Shown here piece after piece: positions 25,302 through 33,645 of a DNA stretch of 64,000 nt. Within the stretch, counting starts at the first letter, position 1. The number at the start of each line of letters is the position of its first letter. A program made the position numbers and the translations under genes. The DNA lies in the NCBI GenBank assembly GCA_045802605.1, contig JBJMQS010000040.1, positions 22,210-86,209 of the forward strand. The letters run 5' to 3'. Source of the DNA: JBJMQS01 sp045802605 (lineage in GTDB: Bacteria; Planctomycetota; Planctomycetia; Gemmatales; Gemmataceae). The notes under the pieces were generated by a model. It made no database searches. It was not told the origin of the DNA and was given only the letters and a program-made list of their open reading frames with translations.

Positions 25302-25410
25302 AGAAATTCAGAGGTCAGGGTTCAGATGTCAGATGGAATGCCGACAATGGGCAGTCATGATTGTATTGTGGTTTTCGATTCTGACTTCTGCCCTCGAGTT
25401 CTGAAATTCT
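25302..25410. repeat. TCAGAA-type short-period inverted repeat
   Basis: The left arm (25302-25333) is built of TTCAGAGGTCAGGGTTCAGA units and the right arm (25380-25410) is its imperfect complement. It lies between the divergent starts of the beta-synthase and the first isocitrate-dehydrogenase-family gene. Confidence 0.6.
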
Positions 25411-25459
25411 CTCATCGGTTCCCGTTGTCGGTCAGGCCCTTTTCTGCGAAACTCTCCGC

Positions 25460-26452
25460 ATGCAAGTGGTCATGATCGCTGGCGATGGGATCGGTCCCGA
25501 GGTGATGGCTGCGGCCAAGCAAGTCATCGCGGCCGTCGGCGTCGCGATTGATTGGGTGGCGGCCCCCGCCGGTGCAGATTGCGTCGCTGAATATGGCGAT
25601 CCGTTGCCGGACGTCACCCTTCAACTCATTCGCAAACATCGTGTCGCCTTGAAGGGGCCATGCACCACGCCGATTGGAAAAGGCTTCCGTTCGATCAACG
25701 TCCGGCTCCGCAAAGAGCTCGATCTGTATGCCAGCGTCCGGCCAGTGCGGACTCTGCCTGGCGTGAAAGTTCCCTACAGCGGCGTTGATCTCATCGTCGT
25801 TCGTGAAAACACCGAGGGCCTTTATGCTGGATTGGAACATTACGTCGTTCCCGGGGTCGTCGAAAGCTTGCGGGTGATTACCCGGCCAGCCGCCGAGCGG
25901 ATCGTGCGATTCGCCTTTGAAATAGCGCGACACCAGGGCCGGAGGCGCGTGAGCTTCTGCCACAAGGCCGACGTGCTCCGCCTCTCCGACGGCCTATTTC
26001 TCAGCGCGGCTCGCGAGGTGGCCGATGAGTTTCCGTTCATCGAATTCGAAGAGCGGCGGATCGACAACTTGTGCATGGAACTCGTCCTGCATCCCGAGAA
26101 GTTCGACGTCCTCGTAATGGAAAACCTCTTCGGTGACGTGATCAGCGATCTTTGCTCGGGACTGGTCGGTGGTTTGGGACTGGTCCCCGGCGCGAATATC
26201 GGCGAGAGATTCGCGGTGTTCGAAGCGGTCCACGGCTCCGCGCCCGATATCGCCGGCAAAGGCTTGGCCAACCCGATCGCGGTCATTCGCTCGGCGGCCA
26301 TGATGCTCCAACACATCGGCAAAGGTGACGCCGCAAGTCGGATTGAACGATCCGTCCGCACCACGCTCGAGCGCGGCGAAGGACTAACGCGTGACCTCGG
26401 CGGCACGGGCACCACGCAAAGCTTGACCGAGGCATTGATTCGTAACTTGTAA
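25460..26452 (+). CDS. NAD-dependent isocitrate dehydrogenase family protein, catalytic-type copy
   Basis: This 330-residue beta-decarboxylating dehydrogenase starts MQVVMIAGDGIGPEVM. The substrate loop TPIGKGFRSINVRLRKELD holds Ser78, Asn80, Arg82, Arg84 and, further on, Arg94, as in IDH3-type isocitrate dehydrogenases; isopropylmalate dehydrogenases have a different loop. FCHKADVLRLSDGLF supplies the catalytic Lys, and NLFGDVISDLCSGLVGG supplies the metal-binding Asps. HGSAPDIAGKGLANP is the nucleotide loop. It should oxidise isocitrate to 2-oxoglutarate with NAD in the TCA cycle. A related but diverged gene follows 97 bases downstream. Single-substrate specificity is inferred, not shown. 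Confidence 0.88.
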   Translation: MQVVMIAGDGIGPEVMAAAKQVIAAVGVAIDWVAAPAGADCVAEYGDPLPDVTLQLIRKHRVALKGPCTTPIGKGFRSINVRLRKELDLYASVRPVRTLPGVKVPYSGVDLIVVRENTEGLYAGLEHYVVPGVVESLRVITRPAAERIVRFAFEIARHQGRRRVSFCHKADVLRLSDGLFLSAAREVADEFPFIEFEERRIDNLCMELVLHPEKFDVLVMENLFGDVISDLCSGLVGGLGLVPGANIGERFAVFEAVHGSAPDIAGKGLANPIAVIRSAAMMLQHIGKGDAASRIERSVRTTLERGEGLTRDLGGTGTTQSLTEALIRNL

Positions 26453-26457
26453 GACTT

Positions 26458-26529
26458 GTAGCCGCGGGCTTTAGCCCGCGAGTCCTGGCAATCGCTTCGT
26501 CCCGACGTGGGCTGAAGCCCGCGGCTACA
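26458..26529. repeat. GTAGCCGCGGGCTT palindromic repeat
   Basis: The left arm TGTAGCCGCGGGCTTTAGCC (from 26458) and right arm GGCTGAAGCCCGCGGCTACA (to 26529) pair. A degenerate relative occurs at 28751-28810 and a half-copy at 29140-29166. This repeat stands between two codirectional genes. Confidence 0.75.
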
Positions 26530-26549
26530 AAACCAATTGGAGCTGGTTG

Positions 26550-27548
26550 ATGGCCCATAAGGTCGTCTTCGTTCAAGGTGGTGGCATCGGCGACCTGCAA
26601 GAGCAGGCCGTGCGCCGCGTCATTGAAGCGATGGGCGTGCCGATCGAGTGGGAAGTGCACCGAGCGGGCAAGGAAGCGCTCGATCATGGTAAGCCCTCCC
26701 TCGCGGACGAGATGTTTGCCGCGATCAAGCGGACGGGGATCGCGCTCAAGACAAAATTGCTTCATCCGGTCGGCGGCGGAACGGAAAATTACAACATTCA
26801 TTTCCGGCAGAGTCTCGGCCTCTTCGCTTCCGTGCGGCCTATTCACAATTTCGCAGGCTTGCCGAGCCGATTCGAGAATCTCGACGTGCTATTGGTGCGC
26901 GAGATTACCGAAGACCTCTACACGGCGATCGAGCATGTGATCGTGCCGGGCGTGGTCCAGTCGATCAAAGTTGTGACCGAGGCGGCCTGTGTGCGGTTTT
27001 TTGAGTTCGCTTTTCGCCTCGCCGCCGAAGAAGGCAAGCACACGATTCACTGCATCCACAAGGCGAACATTCTGAAGCAGGCGGATGGCCTGTTCCTCGA
27101 TTGCTTCAAACGCACGGCCGCCAAATATCCGACGATCATCGCCAAGGATATGATCGTGGACAACGCTTGCATGCAACTGGTGAGTAAGCCGCAGCAGTTT
27201 GAAATGATGGTCGCGGGCAATCTCTACGGCGATTTGCTCAGCGACCTGGGAGCCGGCCTCATCGGCGGCATCAGCGCGACCGCAGCCATCAGCCACGGCC
27301 CCGGCGTGCGAGTCTATGAAGCCATTCACGGCGGCCCGTTGGAGGCCGTGGGTCCCGACGGCGCGAATCCTCTGCCGCTCTTGACGCCGACGATGCACTT
27401 GTTGAATGATCTCGGTTTTGTCTCTGAGGCTCGCAACCTGCGCTCAGCGGTGGAAAAAATGCTCCAGGCTCGCCAGATGCGCAGTGCCGACATGGGCGGC
27501 AAATCGGGGACCAAGGAAATCACTGACGCGATTATCGCCGCACTTTGA
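26550..27548 (+). CDS. isocitrate/isopropylmalate dehydrogenase family protein, diverged paralogue
   Basis: The 332-residue protein aligns along its length with the preceding gene. Its opening is GGGIGDLQ rather than GDGIGPEV. The substrate loop is PVGGGTENYNIHFRQ, so the usual Ser is Asn and the first Arg is His. The nucleotide loop is HGGPLEAVGPDGANP in place of HGSAPDIAG. The catalytic-lysine region (HKANILKQADGLF) and the metal Asps (LYGDLLSD) are kept. It may be a regulatory partner, as in the eukaryotic NAD-IDH alpha/beta/gamma enzyme, or act on another 2-hydroxyacid. The ATG at 26550 has GGAG 7 bases upstream. It is codirectional with the catalytic-type copy and with the NIPSNAP gene. 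Confidence 0.85.
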   Translation: MAHKVVFVQGGGIGDLQEQAVRRVIEAMGVPIEWEVHRAGKEALDHGKPSLADEMFAAIKRTGIALKTKLLHPVGGGTENYNIHFRQSLGLFASVRPIHNFAGLPSRFENLDVLLVREITEDLYTAIEHVIVPGVVQSIKVVTEAACVRFFEFAFRLAAEEGKHTIHCIHKANILKQADGLFLDCFKRTAAKYPTIIAKDMIVDNACMQLVSKPQQFEMMVAGNLYGDLLSDLGAGLIGGISATAAISHGPGVRVYEAIHGGPLEAVGPDGANPLPLLTPTMHLLNDLGFVSEARNLRSAVEKMLQARQMRSADMGGKSGTKEITDAIIAAL

Positions 27549-27565
27549 TCGACAGGAGGTCTGCC

Positions 27566-28318
27566 ATGTGTCGAACTGCATTCTTGAGTCTCGTACTGTT
27601 CGTGGGGACGTCGTCCGCGGCGGACACGCCGCGCGTCTTCGAGCTGCACGCCGAGACGGCTGCACCAGGGAAGCAAAATGCATTGCAAACAAAGCTGCGC
27701 GAAAAGATGCCGCGATTGTGGGAACGGCACGGGATGACCCATCTCGGCACCTGGACGCCGATTGATAAATCGGACAATCGGGTTTTCTACCTCCTCGGCT
27801 GGCCTGATCGCAAGGCGCGGTCGCTCTCGTGGGATGCCTACCACGCCGACCCGGCCGTCAAAGGAATGAGCACCGAAGTGGATCGAGAAGGCAAAGTTGT
27901 GGTCGGGTCGGAATCGTGGCTGCTCACGCCGACAAGTTATTCGCCGAAGATTCAGCGCGAAAACAAAGGTCCCCGCGTGTTCGAGCTGCGCTTCTACACG
28001 GCAACGCCAGACAATCTTGAAGCCCTGAGCGATCGATTCCGAGATTACACCTGCAAGCTGTTCGAGAAACACGGCATGACGAATGTTGCTTACTGGACGC
28101 CACTCAAAGAGGCCGGCAATGCAACGGACAAGTTTGTTTACTTGCTGGCCCACAAAGATGAGGCCGCGGCCAAAGCCTCGTTGGCGGCTTTCCAGGCTGA
28201 TCCCGAATGGATCAAAGTGAAGGAACGAAGCGAAAAGAAAGCCGGCGGCCCGCTGACGGTCAAAGACGGCATCAAATCGGTGTTGCTAAAAGCCACCGAC
28301 GAATCGCCCATCAAGTGA
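27566..28318 (+). CDS. secreted NIPSNAP-family protein with two repeats
   Basis: The 250-residue product has a signal peptide (about 1-19, ending SSA) and two NIPSNAP-like ferredoxin-fold repeats. The first begins RVFELHAETAAPGKQNAL and the second RVFELRFYTATPDNLEAL; each is followed by a W-T-P strand (HLGTWTPID; NVAYWTPLK). A strong AGGAGG site 6 bases before the ATG at 27566 supports this start over the longer frame. It is 17 bases from the diverged dehydrogenase gene and 1 base from the GNAT gene, so it lies in the same operon. Family function is not established; the protein is probably exported. Confidence 0.85.
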   Translation: MCRTAFLSLVLFVGTSSAADTPRVFELHAETAAPGKQNALQTKLREKMPRLWERHGMTHLGTWTPIDKSDNRVFYLLGWPDRKARSLSWDAYHADPAVKGMSTEVDREGKVVVGSESWLLTPTSYSPKIQRENKGPRVFELRFYTATPDNLEALSDRFRDYTCKLFEKHGMTNVAYWTPLKEAGNATDKFVYLLAHKDEAAAKASLAAFQADPEWIKVKERSEKKAGGPLTVKDGIKSVLLKATDESPIK

Positions 28319-28319
28319 C

Positions 28320-28721
28320 ATGGCGATTCAATACGCCATTGAGCCGGGTCTGTCGGTCGAAGAATTTATCGACGTGCTCCGCCGCTCGACACTCGCCGAG
28401 CGGCGGCCCGTCGATGATCGGCCCCGCATGCAAGGCATGCTGAAAAATGCGAGTTTGATTCTCACCGCGAGGGATGGCAGCCAACTTGTCGGTGTCTCGC
28501 GCGCAATCACGGATCACAGTTACTGCACGTATCTGTCTGACTTGGCCGTCGATCAGGCATTTCAACGCCAAGGCATCGGCAAAGAGTTGATTTGTCGCAC
28601 CCATGAGGCGGCTGGTCTGACGACTACGTTAATATTGTTAGCGGCTCCGGGCGCGCGAGAATACTACCCGCACATCGGCATGATGCCTCATGACTCGTGT
28701 TGGATTATTCCGCGAACGTGA
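28320..28721 (+). CDS. GNAT-family N-acetyltransferase
   Basis: The 133-residue protein has the GNAT acetyl-CoA fold: the beta-4 strand LSDLAVDQAF and the pyrophosphate-binding loop QRQGIGKELI (motif A, Q/RxxGxG/A), followed by a Tyr-containing motif B (AREYYPHIGM). It should transfer an acetyl group from acetyl-CoA to an unknown amine. The start codon follows one base after the stop of the NIPSNAP gene, indicating translational coupling. It ends the operon that begins with the isocitrate-dehydrogenase-family genes. Confidence 0.88.
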   Translation: MAIQYAIEPGLSVEEFIDVLRRSTLAERRPVDDRPRMQGMLKNASLILTARDGSQLVGVSRAITDHSYCTYLSDLAVDQAFQRQGIGKELICRTHEAAGLTTTLILLAAPGAREYYPHIGMMPHDSCWIIPRT

Positions 28722-29196
28722 AATGCACGGTTTGTTTTTGCATCTAATTTGGCCGCGGGCTTCACGCCGCGTGTTTCGGCAATCGCTTGGGCCCAATGCG
28801 CGCTGAAGGTCCTGTAATGCCATGTGCGAGTCTCTCCGGCCGTTTTCCGCTCCGGAGGAGCGCAGGAATGTAGCCACGGGTGAAGCAAGGCCGCCGAAGG
28901 CGGACGCAGCGCAACCCGTGGTAGGCAATCGCAGTTGAACCAGCCCCGGAGGGGCGGAGGAGTGCAGACAGGTTCCTCCGCCCCTGCCGGGCGGGAAGAC
29001 AAAAATCCGTCTGACCACGGGTTGCGCTTGCCCGCCTAACGGCGGACGCGCTCCACCCGTGGCTACATTCCTGCGCCCCTCCGGGGCGAATACAAACAAG
29101 ACCTGCAGCCCGCCCGGGCACAAGCGTTTGCCACTCCAGCGCGGGCTAAAGCCCGCGGCTACAAAATCAGATACACAATAGCCGTTGCAAAACAGA
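28722..29196. repeat. intergenic mosaic of inverted repeats
   Basis: This 475-base stretch has no credible gene. It contains a degenerate copy of the GCCGCGGGCTT repeat (28751-28810). Next comes a long interrupted inverted repeat in which CCGGAGGAGCGCAGGAATGT (near 28852) and CAACCCGTGG (near 28911) are mirrored by CCACGGGTTG (near 29016) and ACATTCCTGCGCCCCTCCGG (near 29073). A half-copy GCGGGCTAAAGCCCGCGG (29141-29158) ends it. Reading frames across it are palindrome artefacts. Confidence 0.7.
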
Positions 29197-30396
29197 TTAC
29201 CTCGATAACAACTCAGTCGCCGACTTTACAAAGGCATCGAGCCCTTCGTCGAATTCCTTGTCCTTGAATTTTGGAAATATCGCATCGTTCAATTTCTTGG
29301 CGGCCTCATTGTGGAGATTCAATGCGGGATCCTTTGAGAGATGCACCAACAGATACGATGGCTCCCGGCACACCAGCAGATAGATGCCGTGAATGTCTTG
29401 CTCTTGTTCGCGCTTCTCGGCCCAATCGCGGAAAAAGCGTTGCTTCTCGTCACCCTTCATCGCCTTCACGGCGTCGGCTTTGCCATCGGGCACCGTAGCG
29501 AACGTCTCGATCAATAGGTCACGCTGGTTCTTGGCGTAGATCGATTTGGCTGCGGCGTTGGCCGCGTCCAAACTGGCTTGCGAAAAGAACTTCGCTTCGT
29601 CACGACTCGTCAGTGCCGTCGTTCGTCGTGACGCCAGGGTGGGGGAGGGGACCAGACGCCGAATCTCGGGCGCCGTGAGAAACTTCTTCACTTCTGAGAT
29701 GTCGATAAAGGTGCTGAGCAAGCTCGCCTTGAGTGCACCGCCTTGCGTCACTGCGACAAGTTGGCCCTGACCGTTGACCAGCGGGCCCCCGGAGTCGCCG
29801 GAATTGGTCGCGGAATCTGTCTCGACAACTTCCGCTTCAAATTGCGCCTCGCGCTCTTCGAGCAGGGCCTTCCAGCGCTTGAAGTACACCTGACGGACTT
29901 TCCCGGGCGTGTAAACCCAAAGCGCGCCGGAGCCACCCGGGTTGCCGATCGAATGCACGGTTTGACCTGGAGTGACACTTTTCTCGGCCAGGGGCAGCGA
30001 TTTGCAACCCGATGGCAGTTTGTCCAAGCGAATCACCGCCAGGTCGCGCGTGCGATCCCGGGCAATCACTTTGCCGCGGACACCTAGCTCACGAAGCCGC
30101 TGCAAGTAATACTCGCGCTCGGCGATCGGCCGGCCATCCCGAAAAACGGGAAAGAAGATCGTCGCGGTTTCAATCTCGCCGACGACGTGATAGTTGGTCA
30201 AAACGAGGTTGCGTCGCAGGTCAATGACCGAGCCGCTGCCCGTCGCCAACGACGAGCCACGGTTGGAGTGGATCCAAACAGAAGACCGCACGAGGTTTTG
30301 ATAGACCTGGGCGCCGGAATCGGGCGTCGGGTCCGCCAATACCAAGGAGGCACAGGCGAGCGGGGCAAACACTCCGAGCAAGTGCGTAAGCTTCAT
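29197..30396 (-). CDS. secreted trypsin-like serine protease with TPM-like C-terminal domain
   Basis: This 399-residue protein has a signal peptide (about 1-21, ending VLA). A chymotrypsin-fold protease domain follows with His70 (LTNYHVV), Asp118 (TRDLAVIRL) and Ser202 (ATNSGDSGGPL). No PDZ domain follows. Instead residues about 285-395 (RDLLIETFATVPDGKA ... DIHGIYLLVCREP) look like a TPM (DUF477) domain, which is found as a repair or phosphatase-like fold in other proteins. The protease should act in the periplasm. The start is the ATG at 30396. The domain order is uncommon, and the role of the TPM-like part is unknown. Confidence 0.83.
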   Translation of the reverse strand: MKLTHLLGVFAPLACASLVLADPTPDSGAQVYQNLVRSSVWIHSNRGSSLATGSGSVIDLRRNLVLTNYHVVGEIETATIFFPVFRDGRPIAEREYYLQRLRELGVRGKVIARDRTRDLAVIRLDKLPSGCKSLPLAEKSVTPGQTVHSIGNPGGSGALWVYTPGKVRQVYFKRWKALLEEREAQFEAEVVETDSATNSGDSGGPLVNGQGQLVAVTQGGALKASLLSTFIDISEVKKFLTAPEIRRLVPSPTLASRRTTALTSRDEAKFFSQASLDAANAAAKSIYAKNQRDLLIETFATVPDGKADAVKAMKGDEKQRFFRDWAEKREQEQDIHGIYLLVCREPSYLLVHLSKDPALNLHNEAAKKLNDAIFPKFKDKEFDEGLDAFVKSATELLSR

Positions 30397-30494
30397 GCAG
30401 CCTCCGGTGTGGGCCGTCTCATTCTATCCGCTGACTGGCAAACTTCGCCCGCGAGCGGTAGGTTAACGCCAGACCGTTTTCGAAGGCAACTGCG

Positions 30495-31490
30495 ATGGAT
30501 TCCGCGAATATTGGACACGGTCCGCTTTTGTCGGACCCCGACGCTGATCATCTGCGCGAAGCATTTCGCGCCAAGCCGCGGGCGCTCGTAGACAAGGTCA
30601 CATCGGTCGCCGAGGCGGTCGCCCGATTAATTCACGACGGCGACTATTTCGCCAGCGGCGGATTTGGCACCAACCGCATCCCGACGGCGATCTGCCATGA
30701 GGTTCTTCGCCAAGAAAAGAAAAATCTTCGGTTCGCCGGCCATACCGCGACCCACGATTTCCAGTTGATGTGCGCCGGCAACATGCTCGGCCGTGGGCCG
30801 ACGCTCGCTGGCGTCGATGCCGCTTACATCGTGGGACTCGAGGCACGCGGACTCTCGCCCCATGCCCGGCGAGTCATGGAGTCCAAGACGCTGCAGGTGG
30901 CCGAGTGGTCCAATTACGCCTTGGCAGTTCGTCTGCAAGCCGCCGCGATGGGTTTGCCATTCCTGCCGGCGCGCTCGATGCTCGGCACCGACACCTTCAA
31001 ATACAGCGCTGCCCGGGTCATCAACTGTCCCTTCACAGGTGCCAAGCTCGCAGCCCTGCCGGCCCTATCGCCCGACGTTGCCGCGATTCATGTGCATGAA
31101 GCGGATCACTTCGGCAATTGCCGGATACGTGGAACGACCGTGGCCGACCTCGAGTTAGCCCGTGCGTCGAAGCGCGTCATCATCACATGCGAACGGCTGA
31201 TCCCGACCGATGAGTTTCGCCGGGAGCCTTCGCTGACCTGCATTCCGTTTTTGTGTGTCGATGCCGTCTGCGAAGTGCCATTCGGCAGTTACCCCGGCAA
31301 CATGCCGGGCGAGTATTTCTCAGATGAAGAACATCTTCGGAAGTGGTTGTCGGTCGAAAAAGACATTGATGCGTTTAAGGCATTTCTGGAAGAACACATC
31401 TACGGGGTTCGTGAATTCTCCCAGTACATCGCGAAGTGCGGCGGACCGGCACGCATGGAAGTGTTGCGCCGGCAGGAGCTGATGCTGTGA
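30495..31490 (+). CDS. CoA-transferase family I, subunit A (GctA-like)
   Basis: The 331-residue protein has the family I alpha-subunit layout: a DGDYFASGGFG-type opening near residue 50, an NxxPFTGAK segment and the GSYPGNMPGEYFSDEEHL motif near 260. It pairs with the next gene to form an alpha/beta enzyme that moves coenzyme A between acids, or hydrolyses a cyclic acyl-CoA as in IpdAB. Glutaconate CoA-transferase and IpdAB are the nearest recognised types; the substrate cannot be read from sequence. The stop codon overlaps the GTG start of the partner, a sign of translational coupling. Confidence 0.8.
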   Translation: MDSANIGHGPLLSDPDADHLREAFRAKPRALVDKVTSVAEAVARLIHDGDYFASGGFGTNRIPTAICHEVLRQEKKNLRFAGHTATHDFQLMCAGNMLGRGPTLAGVDAAYIVGLEARGLSPHARRVMESKTLQVAEWSNYALAVRLQAAAMGLPFLPARSMLGTDTFKYSAARVINCPFTGAKLAALPALSPDVAAIHVHEADHFGNCRIRGTTVADLELARASKRVIITCERLIPTDEFRREPSLTCIPFLCVDAVCEVPFGSYPGNMPGEYFSDEEHLRKWLSVEKDIDAFKAFLEEHIYGVREFSQYIAKCGGPARMEVLRRQELML

Positions 31491-32260
31491 CCGACTACAC
31501 GCCGATCGAACTCATGATTTGCTGTGCCGCTCGGGCGCTCGAAAATGGCCGGACCGTGGCCGTTGGCACCGGCATTCCCTGCGCCGCTGCCATGCTCGCG
31601 CAGCGAACGCATGCGCCGGACCTGGTCATCGTGTTTGAAGCCGGCGGCATGGCGCCGATGCTGCCGACTATGCCGATCAGCGTCGGCGATTCGCGCACGT
31701 TTTTTCGTGGCGTCATGGCGACCAGCATGGCCGACATCATGCAACTCGCGCAGCGAGGCATGATCGATTACACCTTTTTGGGCGGCGCCCAAATTGATCC
31801 TTACGGAAACTTGAATTCCACCATTGCTGGCACGTACGACAAACCGTCCGTCCGCTTCCCCGGCTCCGGCGGCGCGAACGACTTGGCCTCGTTTTGCTGG
31901 CGAACGATGGTCGTCACGCAACAGAATTCACGCCGCTTCGTCGAGAAGCTCGATTTTCTGACAACGCCCGGTTATTTGACCGGACCAGGCGCGCGAGAAG
32001 CGGCGGGCCTGGCTCCAGGTGCCGGGCCGTACCGCGTCATCACAGACTTGGCGATCATGGGCTATGCGCCAAACACCTGCCGCATGGAGGTTCTGAGTTT
32101 GCATCCTGGCGTGACGTTTGGGCACGTGCAAGAGTGCACCGGATTCCGGCTCAGCGTAGTCGATGCAGTGAAACAAACCGAACCGCCATCGGTTGCGGAG
32201 TTGGAAATTCTCCGCAATGAGGTCGATCCTCGCCGATATATCCTGGGGCGGGCTGGCTAA
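31487..32260 (+). CDS. CoA-transferase family I, subunit B (GctB-like)
   Basis: The 257-residue partner subunit begins with GTG at 31487, whose last two bases are shared with the preceding TGA stop; a GGAG lies just upstream. The segment DLVIVFEAGGMAPMLP places a Glu (Glu51) at the position of the catalytic glutamate of glutaconate CoA-transferase beta subunits, where the CoA thioester forms. It continues MPISVGDSRTF and LGGAQIDPYGNLNST, both typical. An earlier ATG in this frame exists but lies inside the alpha-subunit gene. With the alpha subunit it should form a cytosolic heteromer. Confidence 0.82.
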   Translation: MTDYTPIELMICCAARALENGRTVAVGTGIPCAAAMLAQRTHAPDLVIVFEAGGMAPMLPTMPISVGDSRTFFRGVMATSMADIMQLAQRGMIDYTFLGGAQIDPYGNLNSTIAGTYDKPSVRFPGSGGANDLASFCWRTMVVTQQNSRRFVEKLDFLTTPGYLTGPGAREAAGLAPGAGPYRVITDLAIMGYAPNTCRMEVLSLHPGVTFGHVQECTGFRLSVVDAVKQTEPPSVAELEILRNEVDPRRYILGRAG

Positions 32261-32289
32261 ATTGGCCTGCCTCAACTCGAGCGAAACCG

Positions 32290-32295
32290 TATAAT
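32290..32295 (+). promoter_or_regulatory. possible -10 box upstream of metK
   Basis: A perfect TATAAT lies 43 bases before the metK start. I see no convincing -35 hexamer at the right spacing (TTGGCC at 32262 is about 22 bases away), so this is a weak call. Confidence 0.3.
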
Positions 32296-32337
32296 CCACC
32301 GCTGTAGCGACTCGCATTCCAGCAAAGGAAATAAGCC

Positions 32338-33609
32338 GTGAGTACCGGCGTCTACTTATTCACCAGCGAATCTGTTTCCATGGGCCATCCGGACAAAGTG
32401 TCCGACCAAATTAGCGACGCCATCCTCGATCACTGCCTCGCGGCTGATCCGATGAGCCGCGTGGCTTGTGAAACACTCGTGACCACCGATTTTGTCCTAG
32501 TCGCCGGGGAAATTACCTCCAAAGCAGACCTCTCGGACAAAACTGTAGAGCGAATTGTTCGCGACACCGTTCGCAAGATTGGTTACATCGATCCGAAAAT
32601 CGGTTTCTCGGCCGATACGTGCAAAGTACAAAGCCACATTCACGCCCAATCAGCGTTCATTGCGATGGGGGTGGACACCGGCGGCGCGGGTGACCAAGGC
32701 ATGATGTTCGGTTTCGCTTGCGATGAAACCAAGACGCTGATGCCGCTTCCGATTTTTCTCTCGCATCGGCTGGTAGAAAACCATGCCAAGCTGCGCGAGA
32801 ATGGCACGCTGAAATTTGTCCGGCCCGATGCGAAGAGCCAAGTCACCGTTGAATACAACGCCGACGGCTCACCGCGGCGAATTCACACGGTCGTGCTTTC
32901 GACGCAACACGACGAATCAGTCGTGAAGAAAGTGAATGGCCGCGATCTGTTTTCTGATGAAGCCCGCCAGATCATCATCGACAAGCTAATTCAGCCCACC
33001 TTGCAGGCTGAGCGGGGCGACTTGCTCCTGGGCAAACTGGTCATGATGACCCTCGAGAATCCCGACGCCAAGGTCGGCCCTAATGACATTCGCTGCTACA
33101 TCAACCCGACTGGCTGCTTCTTGGAAGGCGGTCCCCACGGCGACTGCGGCTTAACGGGCCGCAAGATTATCGTCGATACCTACGGCGGCCGGGGCCGGCA
33201 TGGCGGCGGCGCATTTAGCGGCAAGGACCCGACCAAAGTCGATCGCTCGGCAGCGTACATCGCCCGCTACATTGCCAAGAACATTGTGAAGGCTGGGCTC
33301 GCCAGCCAGTGCGAAGTGCAACTCTCCTATGCGATCGGCCATCCCGACCCGCTCAACATCTGGGTGAATACCGCTGGCACCATCGCCGAGGGCCTCACCG
33401 AAGATCGATTGATCGAGATCATTCGCGCCAACTTCAAGCTCACCCCGAAGGGCATCATCGAGATGCTCGAGTTGCGTCGGCCCATCTATTTCGAAACGGC
33501 TCGACACGGCCACTTTGGCCGCGAGTTGCCGGCATTCACTTGGGAAAAGACCGACCGCGCCGAAGCATTGCGCAAGGCGGCCGACGTCCGCCAGTTGGCG
33601 TATGCGTGA
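32338..33609 (+). CDS. metK: S-adenosylmethionine synthase
   Basis: The enzyme makes S-adenosylmethionine from ATP and methionine in the cytosol. The 423-residue protein begins with GTG, preceded by AAAGGAA. It contains the family segments FTSESVSMGHPDKVSDQISDA (first part), GAGDQGMMFGFAC, the P-loop-like GGAFSGKDPTKVDRS and the C-terminal GHFGRELPAFTWEK. Length is slightly above the usual 380-400. No SAM riboswitch fits in the 77-base leader. Other methionine/cysteine genes lie at 22-25 kb. A palindromic hairpin with a T-rich tail follows the stop. Confidence 0.97.
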   Translation: MSTGVYLFTSESVSMGHPDKVSDQISDAILDHCLAADPMSRVACETLVTTDFVLVAGEITSKADLSDKTVERIVRDTVRKIGYIDPKIGFSADTCKVQSHIHAQSAFIAMGVDTGGAGDQGMMFGFACDETKTLMPLPIFLSHRLVENHAKLRENGTLKFVRPDAKSQVTVEYNADGSPRRIHTVVLSTQHDESVVKKVNGRDLFSDEARQIIIDKLIQPTLQAERGDLLLGKLVMMTLENPDAKVGPNDIRCYINPTGCFLEGGPHGDCGLTGRKIIVDTYGGRGRHGGGAFSGKDPTKVDRSAAYIARYIAKNIVKAGLASQCEVQLSYAIGHPDPLNIWVNTAGTIAEGLTEDRLIEIIRANFKLTPKGIIEMLELRRPIYFETARHGHFGRELPAFTWEKTDRAEALRKAADVRQLAYA

Positions 33610-33612
33610 GCC

Positions 33613-33645
33613 AGCCTACCCGTTGCAACGGGTGAGCTTTATTTT
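33613..33645. terminator. intrinsic terminator after metK
   Basis: The palindrome AGCCTACCCGTTGCAACGGG-TGAGCT (33613-33638) is followed by TTTATTTT. It lies between the stops of metK and the convergent TPR gene, and its core ACCCGTTGCAACGGGT recurs in diverged form after fusA. Confidence 0.75.

Noticed and set aside
28638..29123. Minus-strand 161-residue reading frame and its neighbours
   Set aside because: They cover a composite palindrome and show palindrome-derived, unstable composition.
32261..32337. SAM riboswitch upstream of metK
   Set aside because: The leader is only 77 bases with no SAM-I or SAM-II core; only a -10 box is visible.
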